From positions 151,239-215,238 of the forward strand of contig DFXK01000009.1 in assembly GCA_002383165.1 (NCBI GenBank): DNA of 64,000 nucleotides, in the 5' to 3' direction. Positions 1 through 8,760 of this stretch are shown in pieces (the first letter of the stretch is position 1; each line of letters opens with the position of its first letter). Origin of the DNA: Flavobacteriales bacterium UBA4110. Its GTDB lineage: Bacteria > Bacteroidota > Bacteroidia > Flavobacteriales > Weeksellaceae. The notes under the pieces were generated by a model that saw only the letters and a program-made list of their open reading frames with translations, did not search any database and had not been told where the DNA came from. A program made the translations under genes and the position numbers.

Positions 1-914
1 TCATTGGCAAAATCAAGCGCTTCCTGAAGGTCTTTTCTGGTTCCAACAATAGAACCTCTCACCGTAATTCTCTTAAGAACGGTTTCGAAAATTGGTAATG
101 GGAAAGAACCTGGTGGCAGACCATTGAGTGCAATCGTCCCTTTTCTTCTGAGTACATCTATCCCCTGCTTGAAAGCAATTGGAGAAACAGCGGTAATCAA
201 AGCACCGTGCATTCCTCCAACTTCTTTGTGAAGATAAGTTCCCGGATCGGTCTCTTTTGCATTCACAACCAAATCTGCACCTAGTTTTTTCGCCAATTCT
301 AATTTATCATCTGCAACATCTATTGCTGCAACGTGCATTCCCATTGCTTTTGCATATTGTACAGCAACGTGTCCTAATCCACCGATTCCAGAGATAGCAA
401 CCCATTCGCCTGGTTTTGTTTCGGTTTCTTTAAGTCCTTTGTAAACTGTTACACCGGCGCAAAGAATCGGAGCGATTTCTAGGAAGTTGACATTATCTTT
501 CAAATGCCCAACATATCTGGAATCTGCAATTACATATTCTGCAAATCCGCCATCTACGCTATAACCTCCGTTTTGCTGAGCCTCACAAAGTGTTTCCCAT
601 CCCGTGATACAATAATCGCAGCATCCACAAGCCGAATATAACCAAGGAACTCCAACTGCATCGCCTTCTTTTACCTGAGCTTCTGGTCCGCAAGCTACCA
701 CAATTCCCACACCTTCGTGTCCCGGAATTAATGGCATTTTTGGTTTTGCTGGCCAGTCGCCATCTACAGCGTGCAAATCTGTATGGCAAACGCCACAGGC
801 AATTACTTTTACTAATACTTCATAGCGTCCAGGTTCTCTTACCGGAACTTCCATAATTTTCAATGGCTGTCCGTAACCTTGTACAACGGCCGCTTTCATT
901 GTTTTTGGAATCAT
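1..914 (-). CDS. adhP: Zinc-dependent alcohol dehydrogenase, AdhP-type (3' end off window)
   Basis: Oxidises primary alcohols such as ethanol with NAD in the cytoplasm. The reading frame starts at 914 and runs off the left edge, leaving about 304 of roughly 340 residues visible. Visible signatures: catalytic zinc ligands in CGVCHTDLH (residues 40-48) and GHEGVG, structural zinc cysteines in ACGCCDYC plus a fourth Cys in WETLC, and the Rossmann motif GIGGLGHVAVQYAK. A second Met at residue 6 (MKAAVV) would match the usual start of the family. The neighbour upstream on the same strand is an aldehyde dehydrogenase, so alcohol to aldehyde to acid is a likely route. The gene is cut only by the window edge; no internal damage is seen. 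Confidence 0.93.
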   Translation of the reverse strand, partial: MIPKTMKAAVVQGYGQPLKIMEVPVREPGRYEVLVKVIACGVCHTDLHAVDGDWPAKPKMPLIPGHEGVGIVVACGPEAQVKEGDAVGVPWLYSACGCCDYCITGWETLCEAQQNGGYSVDGGFAEYVIADSRYVGHLKDNVNFLEIAPILCAGVTVYKGLKETETKPGEWVAISGIGGLGHVAVQYAKAMGMHVAAIDVADDKLELAKKLGADLVVNAKETDPGTYLHKEVGGMHGALITAVSPIAFKQGIDVLRRKGTIALNGLPPGSFPLPIFETVLKRITVRGSIVGTRKDLQEALDFAN

Positions 915-995
915 AATTTACTTTTTAAAATGGTCAATTATTATTGTTTTTATTGTTATTTGATGGTCCAAATTCTGATGTATTATTTTTATTAT

Positions 996-1067
996 CCCTC
1001 GCTGAATATGCAAATCAGGCAGATTTTATAACATATTGACCAGCTAAATCTGTAAAATCAGCGAGGG
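996..1067. repeat. Imperfect palindromic repeat, family E copy 1
   Basis: The outer arms ccctcgctga (from 996) and tcagcgaggg (to 1067) are perfect inverted complements around a 50-base centre containing cagatttta and aatctgtaaaatc. A related copy lies at 26458-26516, with the same aatctgtaaaatc centre. It lies between the aldehyde dehydrogenase stop and the alcohol dehydrogenase start, so it may act as an intercistronic hairpin. Inference: a dispersed flavobacterial repeat. Confidence 0.6.
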
Positions 1068-1084
1068 AAATAAACTTAAATTTA

Positions 1085-2614
1085 TTAGAAGAATCCTAAT
1101 TTGTTTTTATTGTAGGATATCAACATATTTTTGGTTTGACGATAATGGTCCAGCATCATTTTGTGATTTTCTCTACCAACTCCGGACTGTTTGTAACCTC
1201 CGAAAGGCGCTCCAGCAGGATATGCGTGGTATTGATTAACCCAAACTCTACCAGCCTGCACGTGACGAGGAATCTGATACAACTGATGGGCATCTCTTGT
1301 CCAAACGCCAGCGCCAAGACCGTAAATAGTATCATTTGCAATCTCTAAAGCTTCCGCTTCATCTTTGAAAGTCGTGAACGCCACAACTGGTCCGAAAATC
1401 TCTTCCTGGAAGATTCTCATTTTGTTATTACCTTTGAAAATGGTTGGCTTGATGTAATAACCATCTTCCAGACCTTCGATGTGATTGGCTTCTCCACCAG
1501 TCAGCACTTCTGCGCCTTCTTCTTTACCGAGTTGCAAATAGCCTTCGATTTTGTCTTTTTGAATTTTAGAAGCCTGTGCTCCCATCATTACTGTTTTATC
1601 TAATGGATTTCCGACTTTGATTGCTTCGGTTCTTTCAATTACTCTTGCAATAAAAGCATCAGCAATATCTTCCTGAACCAATAATCTTGAAGGACAAGTA
1701 CAGATTTCACCTTGATTCAATGCGAAAAGAACCGCTCCTTCGATTGCTTTATCCAAGAACTCATCATCTGCATCCATCACTGAATTGAAGAAAATATTAG
1801 GCGATTTTCCTCCCAATTCCAATGTTACAGGAATGATATTTTCCGTAGCATATTGCATAACTAAACGTCCAGTTGCTGTAGATCCTGTGAAAGCCGCTTT
1901 GTTAACTTTTGGATTGGTCACCAAAGCTCTTCCCAATTCTGCCCCGAAACCATTCACGACGTTTATAACACCCGCTGGAAGCAAATCTCCAATCAATTCC
2001 ATTAAAACCATAATAGAAATAGGTGTACTTTCTGCCGGTTTCAAAACCACGCAGTTACCAGCTGCCAAAGCCGGAGCTAGTTTCCAAACAGCCATTAGGA
2101 TTGGAAAATTCCAAGGGATGATTTGTGCAATGACACCAAGTGGTTCGTGTACGATTAATGAAACTGTGTCTTTATCCAATTCATTATGCGAACCTTCTTC
2201 TGCTCTAATCACGGAGGCGAAATATCTGAAATGGTCAACTGCCAAAGGAATATCAGCAGCTAGAGTTTCTCTTACCGCTTTTCCGTTATCAATGGTTTCT
2301 ACAGTTGCGATATACTCGAGGTTTTCCTCCATTCTATCAGCAATTTTGTTAAGGATAATACTTCTTTCTGTTGGAGAAGTATCTTTCCAAGTTTTGAAAG
2401 CTTCTGTTGCGGCATTAACTGCAGCTTCCAAATCTTCTTTGTTAGAATGTGCTGCCTGTGTGAAAACTTTCCCGTTGATAGGAGAAACAACGTCAAAATA
2501 TTGTCCACCAAGAGATGGTACAAATTTTCCACCAATGTAATTATCATACTTAGATTTGAACTCTGGCCAAGCTAAAGTTGTCGAATTCTGTGTTTGTTCT
2601 GCTGTTGCGCTCAT
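1085..2614 (-). CDS. Aldehyde dehydrogenase, AldB/ExaC-type
   Basis: NAD(P)-dependent oxidation of aldehydes (probably acetaldehyde) to carboxylic acids, cytoplasmic. At 509 residues it is the usual length for the family. Motifs: PWNFPILM and a cofactor-site AFTGSTATGR, the catalytic Glu in LELGGKSPNIFF, and the nucleophile in NQGEICTCPSR. The Cys-Thr-Cys-Pro form is typical of AldB/ExaC acetaldehyde dehydrogenases. The C-terminal PFGGYKQSGVGRE is also present. Gene order (alcohol dehydrogenase downstream, divergent AraC regulator upstream) suggests a jointly controlled alcohol-utilisation set. A long antisense open frame at 1785-2540 is a codon-bias shadow. Confidence 0.95.
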   Translation of the reverse strand: MSATAEQTQNSTTLAWPEFKSKYDNYIGGKFVPSLGGQYFDVVSPINGKVFTQAAHSNKEDLEAAVNAATEAFKTWKDTSPTERSIILNKIADRMEENLEYIATVETIDNGKAVRETLAADIPLAVDHFRYFASVIRAEEGSHNELDKDTVSLIVHEPLGVIAQIIPWNFPILMAVWKLAPALAAGNCVVLKPAESTPISIMVLMELIGDLLPAGVINVVNGFGAELGRALVTNPKVNKAAFTGSTATGRLVMQYATENIIPVTLELGGKSPNIFFNSVMDADDEFLDKAIEGAVLFALNQGEICTCPSRLLVQEDIADAFIARVIERTEAIKVGNPLDKTVMMGAQASKIQKDKIEGYLQLGKEEGAEVLTGGEANHIEGLEDGYYIKPTIFKGNNKMRIFQEEIFGPVVAFTTFKDEAEALEIANDTIYGLGAGVWTRDAHQLYQIPRHVQAGRVWVNQYHAYPAGAPFGGYKQSGVGRENHKMMLDHYRQTKNMLISYNKNKLGFF

Positions 2615-2766
2615 AATAATATTTGTTTTGTTATTAATAATCAGTTAACATTTGATTAATGCTAAGTTAATTGCATAATCAACAAATAGAATAGCACAAT
2701 TCTCCAAAAAAATAGTAAAATCCTACTTTTAAGATTCTTTATAATTTCATTAAGAAAAAATTATGC

Positions 2767-2796
2767 TTGGCTATATTTCTAAAATTATTATATTTG
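2767..2796 (+). promoter_or_regulatory. Bacteroidota-type promoter for the AraC gene
   Basis: TTG at 2767-2769, 19 bases, then TATATTTG at 2789-2796. This matches the Bacteroidota consensus of a -33 TTG and a -7 TAnnTTTG with 19-20 bases between. It lies 30 bases before the AraC start codon. Inferred from pattern only. Confidence 0.5.
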
Positions 2797-2826
2797 AGAA
2801 ACAAGATGTTATAAAAATCTTGAGGA

Positions 2827-3744
2827 ATGAACACAAATCATTTTCATCTTAATAAACCTAATCTGACGCATGAAAACAAGCTGAATACTTTGGTTGAAAA
2901 TCAAACCAAATTCAGTTTAAATAATTGTGAATTCAGTATCTATGAGACGCATAAGAGTGCTTATGATGTGAAATTGCATTTTGAGCATCTGGCATTTACC
3001 GGAATGTTGAGAGGAAAGAAATGGATGAAGCTTCAAGATAAGAGTAATTACTTCGAATATCTACCTGGAGAAAGTGTTTTGGTTGCGCCCGGAGAAACAA
3101 TGGTGATTGATTTTCCTGATGCCGATAAAGATGCTTCGCAGTGTATTTCGTTGACTTTGAATCCGGAATTTGTGCAGGAATCGCTTGATCTTTTGAACTT
3201 CAATGCGAAAAAAGTGGATGATTCTTCACAATGGAATATTTCTTTGGAGGAATTTTATCTCCTAAATAGTAAAGCTTTGGCTTCTGCAACCAACAATATT
3301 ATGAGAATTGCGATGGATGATAATTCTTATAAAGATGTGATTGCTGATTTTGCTTTGAAAGAACTTTTGATAAGATTGATGCAGACTCAGGCGAGAAATC
3401 TTGTTGAAAAAAATACGTTGAAAAACAAATCTAGAATTGGTTTTGTTGCGGATTATATCAAGAAAAATCTTCATCAGAAATTATCCATTGATGCAATTGC
3501 GAAAATGGCTTATGTCAGCAAATCGAATTTCTTCAAAATGTTCAAAGAAGAATTGGGGATTTCGCCAAATGAGTTTATCATTCAAGAAAGAATCAAGAGA
3601 GCAAAAGAAATGTTGATTCATAATAATTCGGTAAGTGAAGTGGCTTTCAGTACAGGATTTTCGGATACGAATTATTTCATCCGTGTTTTCAAACAAATGG
3701 AAGGTGTAACGCCGAAAATCTTTCAGAACAAAAAATTAATTTGA
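2827..3744 (+). CDS. AraC-family transcriptional regulator
   Basis: A DNA-binding regulator of 305 residues. The N-terminal ~190 residues look like a cupin-type AraC effector domain (YLPGESVLVAPGETMVIDF near residues 78-97). The C-terminal ~100 residues form two helix-turn-helix units: KLSIDAIAKMAYVSKSNFFK, then the hallmark SEVAFSTGFSDTNYFIRVFK. It is divergent from the aldehyde dehydrogenase across a 212-base gap, the common arrangement for a regulator and its target. Inference: it responds to an alcohol or aldehyde signal and controls the minus-strand dehydrogenases; the effector cannot be read from the sequence. Confidence 0.9.
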   Translation: MNTNHFHLNKPNLTHENKLNTLVENQTKFSLNNCEFSIYETHKSAYDVKLHFEHLAFTGMLRGKKWMKLQDKSNYFEYLPGESVLVAPGETMVIDFPDADKDASQCISLTLNPEFVQESLDLLNFNAKKVDDSSQWNISLEEFYLLNSKALASATNNIMRIAMDDNSYKDVIADFALKELLIRLMQTQARNLVEKNTLKNKSRIGFVADYIKKNLHQKLSIDAIAKMAYVSKSNFFKMFKEELGISPNEFIIQERIKRAKEMLIHNNSVSEVAFSTGFSDTNYFIRVFKQMEGVTPKIFQNKKLI

Positions 3745-3777
3745 GTTAAATAGTTAGTTATAGATATTTTCAAAAAG

Positions 3778-3806
3778 AAGACGAGCAAATGATTATTGCT
3801 CGTCTT
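3778..3806 (+). terminator. Intrinsic terminator after AraC gene
   Basis: An 11-bp perfect stem (aagacgagcaa / ttgctcgtctt) with a 7-base loop starts 34 bases after the AraC stop. The following T-run is short, so termination strength is uncertain. Confidence 0.6.
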
Positions 3807-3819
3807 TGATTTTATATTG

Positions 3820-3929
3820 AACCTCATAGGAACATAAGATTTAATGAAAATTTAGTTTTATGTAAAAGAATAAATAGTCTGTATTTTCTATTTATTCTTT
3901 TAAATGTAGAACTATGTGCCTATGTGGTT
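3820..3929. repeat. Inverted-terminal repeat element, family C copy 3 (divergent)
   Basis: The ends aacctcataggaacata and tatgtgcctatgtggtt are imperfect inverted repeats. The centre holds a second long palindrome, aaagaataaatag...ctatttattcttt. Architecture and end sequence resemble the elements at 43820-43947 and 46043-46169. It fills the gap between convergent genes and may also act as a transcript end. Confidence 0.5.
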
Positions 3930-3937
3930 AATCAATT

Positions 3938-5269
3938 TTATTTTTGATAAGAATAATATCTTGCACCTTTCAGAACCGGACTTTCTTTTTCAATTCTGGT
4001 CAACCCGAATCCTTTATAATTTGGATTAACAGAAGAATCTAATTGTTTGCGATGTAATTTCTCATAAGTGTCGAAATCAATTGCTAATCTCTTTGTCAGA
4101 TTTTCGAACAGATTCCATTTTTCCACGACAGATTTCCATTCAGGTGAAACTTTCCCTACAAAAACTTTTGATTTAGAACCACTTCCGTAAGCTAAGAAAC
4201 CTATTTCTTTCTCCGTCAAATCTTCATTTTCGTTAAACGAAGTTTGCAGCGCGGACAACAACGCCATAAAAATAGAAGCCGTGTACATATTTCCAATTTC
4301 GGAAGAAGCGCGTTGAGATTTCTCAATCTTTTCATTAATAAAATTGATGTAATCTTCAGATTTTGCGATTGCTTTTTGTTTCTCAACATCAGAAAAATCA
4401 AGATTATTTTCTAAACTATAAATCTCGGTAAACACTCTTTTCCCGTGAAATGCGTAAGGCAAATGGAAAATCAAATATCTCCAATCTTCATAAGGTCTAA
4501 CGGTGAAAGTCTGTTCTTTATAATGCTGATAAGCTTCCCGGATTCTGTCCTGATAACATTGATTAGAATATTGTCCGTCGAAAACAGGCTCATCTGTGAA
4601 CACTTCAATTTTATCCGGATAATTTTCTGGAGCTGTTGGAAAATCATCCTTAGAAAAATGACGTCTCGGTTTGAAGAAATCAAAAACACTTTCTGTTGCA
4701 ACGCCCCAATTATTGTCTATTTCAATCAATTTTGGATTCGCAGAAACCAATAAAGCCACTGCACCTCCACCTTGTGTATATTCTCCAGAAGAAGCTAATT
4801 CATATTTTGCATAATCGCTTGCAATAACAACTGCTTTTTTTGTAGGATTTGCTCTTACAAAATCCAATGAATTATGAAGTGCGTCAACGGCTCCGACACA
4901 GGCAAAAGTCATATCGACCACATCGCAGTTTTTAAAACTTCTTTCCCCAAATTCTTCACTTAGAAATTCTTCTACCATTTGAACGGCATAAGTTGCTGTT
5001 GGTTTTGCTGCGTCTAACGCACTTTCAGTTCCAAGGTAAACTCTGGAAATCTCTTTCGGATTGATGTTATAATCTTGAATCAATTTTAGCAAAGCTTCCG
5101 CTGCAAAAGTCGCTGCATCTTCGTGAACATCGGGCAAAGCCATTTTGTGTAAGCCCAAACCTTTTTCCAATTTTGCCGGTTCTATTCCTCTTTTCTCAGC
5201 AAGGTCTTTGATTTCTAAATATAAAGAAGGCACATAAAAACTGGCCGCATCAACTCCGAATTTCGTCAT
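3938..5269 (-). CDS. Hydroxymethylglutaryl-CoA synthase family protein
   Basis: Condenses acetyl-CoA with acetoacetyl-CoA to HMG-CoA, the entry of the mevalonate route to isoprenoids used by many Flavobacteriia. At 443 residues it shows the thiolase-fold catalytic set: a Glu in YLGTESALDAAKP (E82), the nucleophile Cys124 in MTFACVGAVDALH, and His269 in IFHLPYAFHGKR. GSGSKSKVFVGKV near the C-terminus fits the family. It is divergent from the methyltransferase gene at 5364. No other mevalonate gene lies in the window, so the pathway role rests on family knowledge. Confidence 0.88.
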   Translation of the reverse strand: MTKFGVDAASFYVPSLYLEIKDLAEKRGIEPAKLEKGLGLHKMALPDVHEDAATFAAEALLKLIQDYNINPKEISRVYLGTESALDAAKPTATYAVQMVEEFLSEEFGERSFKNCDVVDMTFACVGAVDALHNSLDFVRANPTKKAVVIASDYAKYELASSGEYTQGGGAVALLVSANPKLIEIDNNWGVATESVFDFFKPRRHFSKDDFPTAPENYPDKIEVFTDEPVFDGQYSNQCYQDRIREAYQHYKEQTFTVRPYEDWRYLIFHLPYAFHGKRVFTEIYSLENNLDFSDVEKQKAIAKSEDYINFINEKIEKSQRASSEIGNMYTASIFMALLSALQTSFNENEDLTEKEIGFLAYGSGSKSKVFVGKVSPEWKSVVEKWNLFENLTKRLAIDFDTYEKLHRKQLDSSVNPNYKGFGLTRIEKESPVLKGARYYSYQK

Positions 5270-5363
5270 TTTAAAAATTTTAAGACACGAATTTAGAAAA
5301 TCTTATGGAAATCGCCTAAATATAACGACGGTTTATTATCTTGCGGTTCATTTTTTATTCGGG

Positions 5364-6098
5364 ATGTACAAAACTTTAAAAAAAGTCGTCAAAAATATTA
5401 TACCTCAAAAATTTCTTTTTGAAAATGAGGTTCTGTTGCGTTCGTTGATTTATCCGCTTTACAAAGGAGAAAATCACGAGTGTAATATTTGTAAAAAGCA
5501 CTTGAAAGATTTTGTACTGGTAGAAAATGGAAATTTGGTTTGTCCTGTTTGTGGCAGCTTGCCAAGAACTAGAAGGCTTTGGAAACTTCTGAATGAGAAA
5601 TATTTAAAACCTGAAATTAAGATTTTAGATTTTTCGCCTTCCAGAGCGATTTACAGGAAACTAAAAAAAAATAAAAACATCCATTATTTTCCCACGGATT
5701 TTGAGAATGAATTTTTAGCTGATTATCGTTTTGATATCACTAATATTGATTCAGAATCTGAAAGTTTTGATTTAATTATTTGTTACCATATCCTAGAACA
5801 TATCGATTCTGACCAGCAAGCAATGAATGAATTGTTCCGAGTTTTAAAAACTGATGGAACTTGCCTGATTCAAACACCTTTTAAAGATGGAGAAACTTAT
5901 GAAGATTTTTCGATCAAAACCAAGGAAGATCGATTAAAACATTTTGGACAGGATGATCACGTTCGCATCTATTCTATCAACGGTTTGAAAAAACGTTTGG
6001 AGAAAAGTGGATTTTTGGTTGATGTTCAAACTTTCCCAAAAGATGATTTTTTTGGTTTAAGTGAAAATGAACATATTTTGTTTTGTTCTAAAAAATAA
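5364..6098 (+). CDS. Class I SAM-dependent methyltransferase with N-terminal zinc ribbon
   Basis: 244 residues. The N-terminal part has two CxxC pairs (CNICKK and CPVCGSLPRTRR, residues ~40-70), a likely zinc ribbon. A SAM-binding Rossmann domain follows: ILDFSPSRA as motif I, then FDLIICYHILEHI and ELFRVLKTDGTCLIQTPF, typical of Methyltransf_11. Motif I lacks the usual GxGxG, as in many family members that modify lipids or glycans. The substrate is unknown. It stands alone between a divergent and a convergent gene. Confidence 0.8.
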   Translation: MYKTLKKVVKNIIPQKFLFENEVLLRSLIYPLYKGENHECNICKKHLKDFVLVENGNLVCPVCGSLPRTRRLWKLLNEKYLKPEIKILDFSPSRAIYRKLKKNKNIHYFPTDFENEFLADYRFDITNIDSESESFDLIICYHILEHIDSDQQAMNELFRVLKTDGTCLIQTPFKDGETYEDFSIKTKEDRLKHFGQDDHVRIYSINGLKKRLEKSGFLVDVQTFPKDDFFGLSENEHILFCSKK

Positions 6099-6102
6099 AA
6101 GA

Positions 6103-6130
6103 GCCTCACCGTTAAAAAAACAAATGAGGC
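6103..6130. terminator. Terminator hairpin between convergent genes
   Basis: gcctca (6103-6108) pairs with tgaggc (6125-6130). The loop carries an A-run, and an A-run also precedes the stem, so in the minus direction it ends in T. It lies between the methyltransferase stop and the AmtB stop. The short stem makes this a moderate call. Confidence 0.45.
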
Positions 6131-6159
6131 ATCCTTCTTAAACAAAATCAAAAACCTTA

Positions 6160-7503
6160 TTATATGCAAGTCTCATCGTGCTGAGACAAATCCAAACCTA
6201 TATTTTCGGAATCTTCTGCAACTCTGAGAGGAATTATTAAATCTGTCAATTTGTATAAAACCATAGATCCTAAAAATGTAAATGCGGAAACTAAAACCAG
6301 CGCCATCATATGATGAGCAAACACTTCGAATCCACCGTGAAGCAAACTTGCATTTTCGCCTTGAGCTAATATTGCTGTCAAAATCATTCCCATAATACCC
6401 CCAACGCCGTGACAAGCGAAAACATCCAAAGTATCATCTACTTTTTTCAATCTTTTCCAATTGCACATCAGATTCGAAACAATTGCTGAAATGAATCCGA
6501 TGAAAATAGCATGCGGAATCGTCACAAATCCTGCAGCAGGCGTAATAGCAACCAATCCGACGACCGCCCCAATACAAGCACCTAAAGCAGAAACTTTGCG
6601 ACCATTGACTCTATCAAAGAAAATCCAAGACAACATTGCTGTTGCAGAAGCTACGGTTGTTGTTCCAAAAGCCATTGCAGCAGTTGCATTAGATGATAAA
6701 GCTGATCCAGCATTGAAACCAAACCAACCAAACCAAAGCATTCCGGTTCCGAGAATCACAAACGGAATATTAGATGGTTCGTGGTGTGGATTCTTTCTTT
6801 TTCCAATCATCATTGCTCCGGCCAAAGCAGCGAATCCTGCACTCATATGAACCACAGTTCCACCCGCAAAATCCTTCACTCCGAAATATTTATTCAACAA
6901 TCCGTCCGGATGCCAAACCATATGACAAAGCGGTGTGTAAATAATTAAATGAAACAAAACCATAAATAATAAGTAAGAAATAAACCTTACTCGTTCCGCA
7001 AATGAACCTGTAATTAAAGCTGGCGTAATCACCGCAAATTTCATTTGAAACATGGCGAACAAAACAAACGGAATAGTAGAAGCCATTTGACTGTGAGGCA
7101 AAACCCCAACGTTATTAAAAAACAAATATGATGTTGGATTTCCAATGAGTCCATAATGTTCACCATTAATTGTAATCCCAATCGAATCTCCAAATGACAA
7201 ACTGAATCCTACAACAACCCAAACAATACTAATCACACCCAATGCAATGAAACTCTGCAACATTGTTGAAATCATATTCTTTTTGCCAACCATTCCTCCA
7301 TAAAAGAAAGAAAGTCCAGGGGTCATCAACAAAACCAAACCTGAAGAAGCAAGAATCCAGGCAACATCTGCTCCTACAATGCTATCTTCTCCTAAAAAAG
7401 TTCCTGGTTTTGGTAAAGAAGTTTGTTGCGGCCAGAAAAGTGCAATAATCGAAATGAACGTAATTATTGTGAACGAAATAATCCATCGTTTTTCAATTTT
7501 CAT
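6160..7503 (-). CDS. amtB: Ammonium transporter AmtB
   Basis: Inner-membrane ammonium channel, 447 residues with about 11-12 hydrophobic segments. Family signatures are clear: GLSFFYGGMVGKKN, the twin pore histidines in GGTVVHMSAGFAAL and VFACHGVGGIMGM, and FGWFGFNAGSAL. The N-terminal 25 residues are a hydrophobic segment that may be a signal or first helix. No glnK/glnB gene adjoins it, unlike in many Proteobacteria, so post-translational gating cannot be inferred from context. Confidence 0.95.
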   Translation of the reverse strand: MKIEKRWIISFTIITFISIIALFWPQQTSLPKPGTFLGEDSIVGADVAWILASSGLVLLMTPGLSFFYGGMVGKKNMISTMLQSFIALGVISIVWVVVGFSLSFGDSIGITINGEHYGLIGNPTSYLFFNNVGVLPHSQMASTIPFVLFAMFQMKFAVITPALITGSFAERVRFISYLLFMVLFHLIIYTPLCHMVWHPDGLLNKYFGVKDFAGGTVVHMSAGFAALAGAMMIGKRKNPHHEPSNIPFVILGTGMLWFGWFGFNAGSALSSNATAAMAFGTTTVASATAMLSWIFFDRVNGRKVSALGACIGAVVGLVAITPAAGFVTIPHAIFIGFISAIVSNLMCNWKRLKKVDDTLDVFACHGVGGIMGMILTAILAQGENASLLHGGFEVFAHHMMALVLVSAFTFLGSMVLYKLTDLIIPLRVAEDSENIGLDLSQHDETCI

Positions 7504-7667
7504 ATATTTTTAATTTTAACCCTGCAAATATATAGGGTTAATTTCAAATAATTATAAAACCAAACACAAAAACCCTTATTTTTTTCATAAAAAACATAAA
7601 ATAGCAAATCTACAAAGCTTAAAATAATAAGGCATCAGTTTTGCAATAGAGTTAAAAATAATAAATT

Positions 7668-7856
7668 ATGAGACCAGATATTCCAAAACCCGACAGCGAA
7701 AGCAACAAAGGTCCGATGATAGCAATCATCATTATTGTTGTTTTATTTATTTTAGGTTATTTCGGTTATATGATGTTTATTCCAAAACAAGTTGAACAAA
7801 TGAACCAAACCGATAAAGTACAGCCAACAGAACAAAAAGTAAAAGACTCCATATAG
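7668..7856 (+). CDS. Small single-pass membrane protein, unknown function
   Basis: 62 residues: a charged N-terminus (RPDIPKPDSESNKGP), one strong transmembrane segment (MIAIIIIVVLFILGYFGYMMF, about residues 17-37) and a polar Gln/Lys/Thr-rich tail. I do not recognise a family. An AT-rich leader follows the divergent amtB gene, and a perfect hairpin overlaps its stop codon. That it is a real gene is supported by its composition, start position and terminator placement. Confidence 0.6.
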   Translation: MRPDIPKPDSESNKGPMIAIIIIVVLFILGYFGYMMFIPKQVEQMNQTDKVQPTEQKVKDSI

Positions 7857-7867
7857 GAGTCTTTTTA
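7841..7867 (+). terminator. Intrinsic terminator overlapping the stop codon of the 62-residue gene
   Basis: Perfect 10-bp stem aaaagactcc / ggagtctttt with the 5-base loop atata, followed by a T-rich stretch. The TAG stop (7854-7856) begins in the loop and ends in the descending arm, so the last codons of the gene form the ascending arm. The same hairpin can serve lipA on the other strand. Confidence 0.75.
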
Positions 7868-7890
7868 TATTTTTATTTCAAAATTAATTT

Positions 7891-8745
7891 TTAGTGAATA
7901 TGTTTCTCTGCGTGATAAGAACTTCTTACCAAAGGTGAACTTTCTACGTGGCGGAAGCCTAAACTTCTTGCAAAATCGCCAAACTCATCGAATTCTTCTG
8001 GCGTGATGAAACTTTTCACAGGAAGATGTTTTTTTGTTGGTTGTAAATATTGACCTAATGTAATCACATCAACATTTGCATTTCTGATATCTTCAATCGT
8101 TTGGAAAACCTCATCTTTAGTCTCGCCCAAACCAAGCATCACACCAGTTTTTGTACGGTTTTGTCCAGCTTCTTTCAAATATCTCAGAACATCCAAACTA
8201 CGTTCGTACTTTGCTTGAATTCTTACTTCCCTTGTCAAACGTTTTACGGTTTCCATATTATGGGAAATCACTTCCGGAGCTACTTCCACCAATCTGTCAA
8301 GATGTTTTGTCAAACCTTGAAAATCCGGAATCAAAGTTTCCATCGTAGTTCCTGGGGAAATTCTACGAACTGCATTTACCGTTTCGGCCCAAAGAATGGA
8401 ACCCATATCTTTCAAATCATCTCTGTCAACCGAAGTCAAAACAGCGTGTTTGATTTTCATTAATTTGATAGAACGCGCTACTTTTTCCGGCTCGTCCCAA
8501 TTCACATCCATTGGCTTTCCGGTTTTCACACCGCAGAAACCACAACTTCTGGTACAGATATTTCCCAGAATCATAAAGGTTGCCGTTCCTTCGCCCCAAC
8601 ATTCACCCATATTTGGACAGCTTCCACTTTGGCAAATTGTGTTCAGCTTATATTTATCAACCAAATTTCTCAGCTCTCTGTAATTCTTACCAGTTGGTAA
8701 TTTTACACGAATCCATTTGGGTTTTTGAGTCAATGTTTCTTCCAT
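7891..8745 (-). CDS. lipA: Lipoyl synthase
   Basis: Radical-SAM enzyme that inserts two sulfurs into octanoyl groups on lipoyl domains of 2-oxoacid dehydrogenases. 284 residues, normal length. Auxiliary cluster ligands are C38, C43 and C49 (ICQSGSCPNMGECW); the radical-SAM cluster is C64-x3-C68-x2-C71 (CTRSCGFC). The C-terminal SPLVRSSYHAEK carries the conserved Arg-Ser-Ser motif. It lies 15 bases downstream of the ECF sigma gene on the same strand, so the two are probably co-transcribed. Confidence 0.97.
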   Translation of the reverse strand: MEETLTQKPKWIRVKLPTGKNYRELRNLVDKYKLNTICQSGSCPNMGECWGEGTATFMILGNICTRSCGFCGVKTGKPMDVNWDEPEKVARSIKLMKIKHAVLTSVDRDDLKDMGSILWAETVNAVRRISPGTTMETLIPDFQGLTKHLDRLVEVAPEVISHNMETVKRLTREVRIQAKYERSLDVLRYLKEAGQNRTKTGVMLGLGETKDEVFQTIEDIRNANVDVITLGQYLQPTKKHLPVKSFITPEEFDEFGDFARSLGFRHVESSPLVRSSYHAEKHIH

Positions 8746-8760
8746 TCTGATTTTCTAAAA

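Noticed and set aside
1785..2540. 251-codon plus-strand open frame
   Set aside because: Lies entirely antisense to the aldehyde dehydrogenase, whose motifs are complete; a composition shadow.
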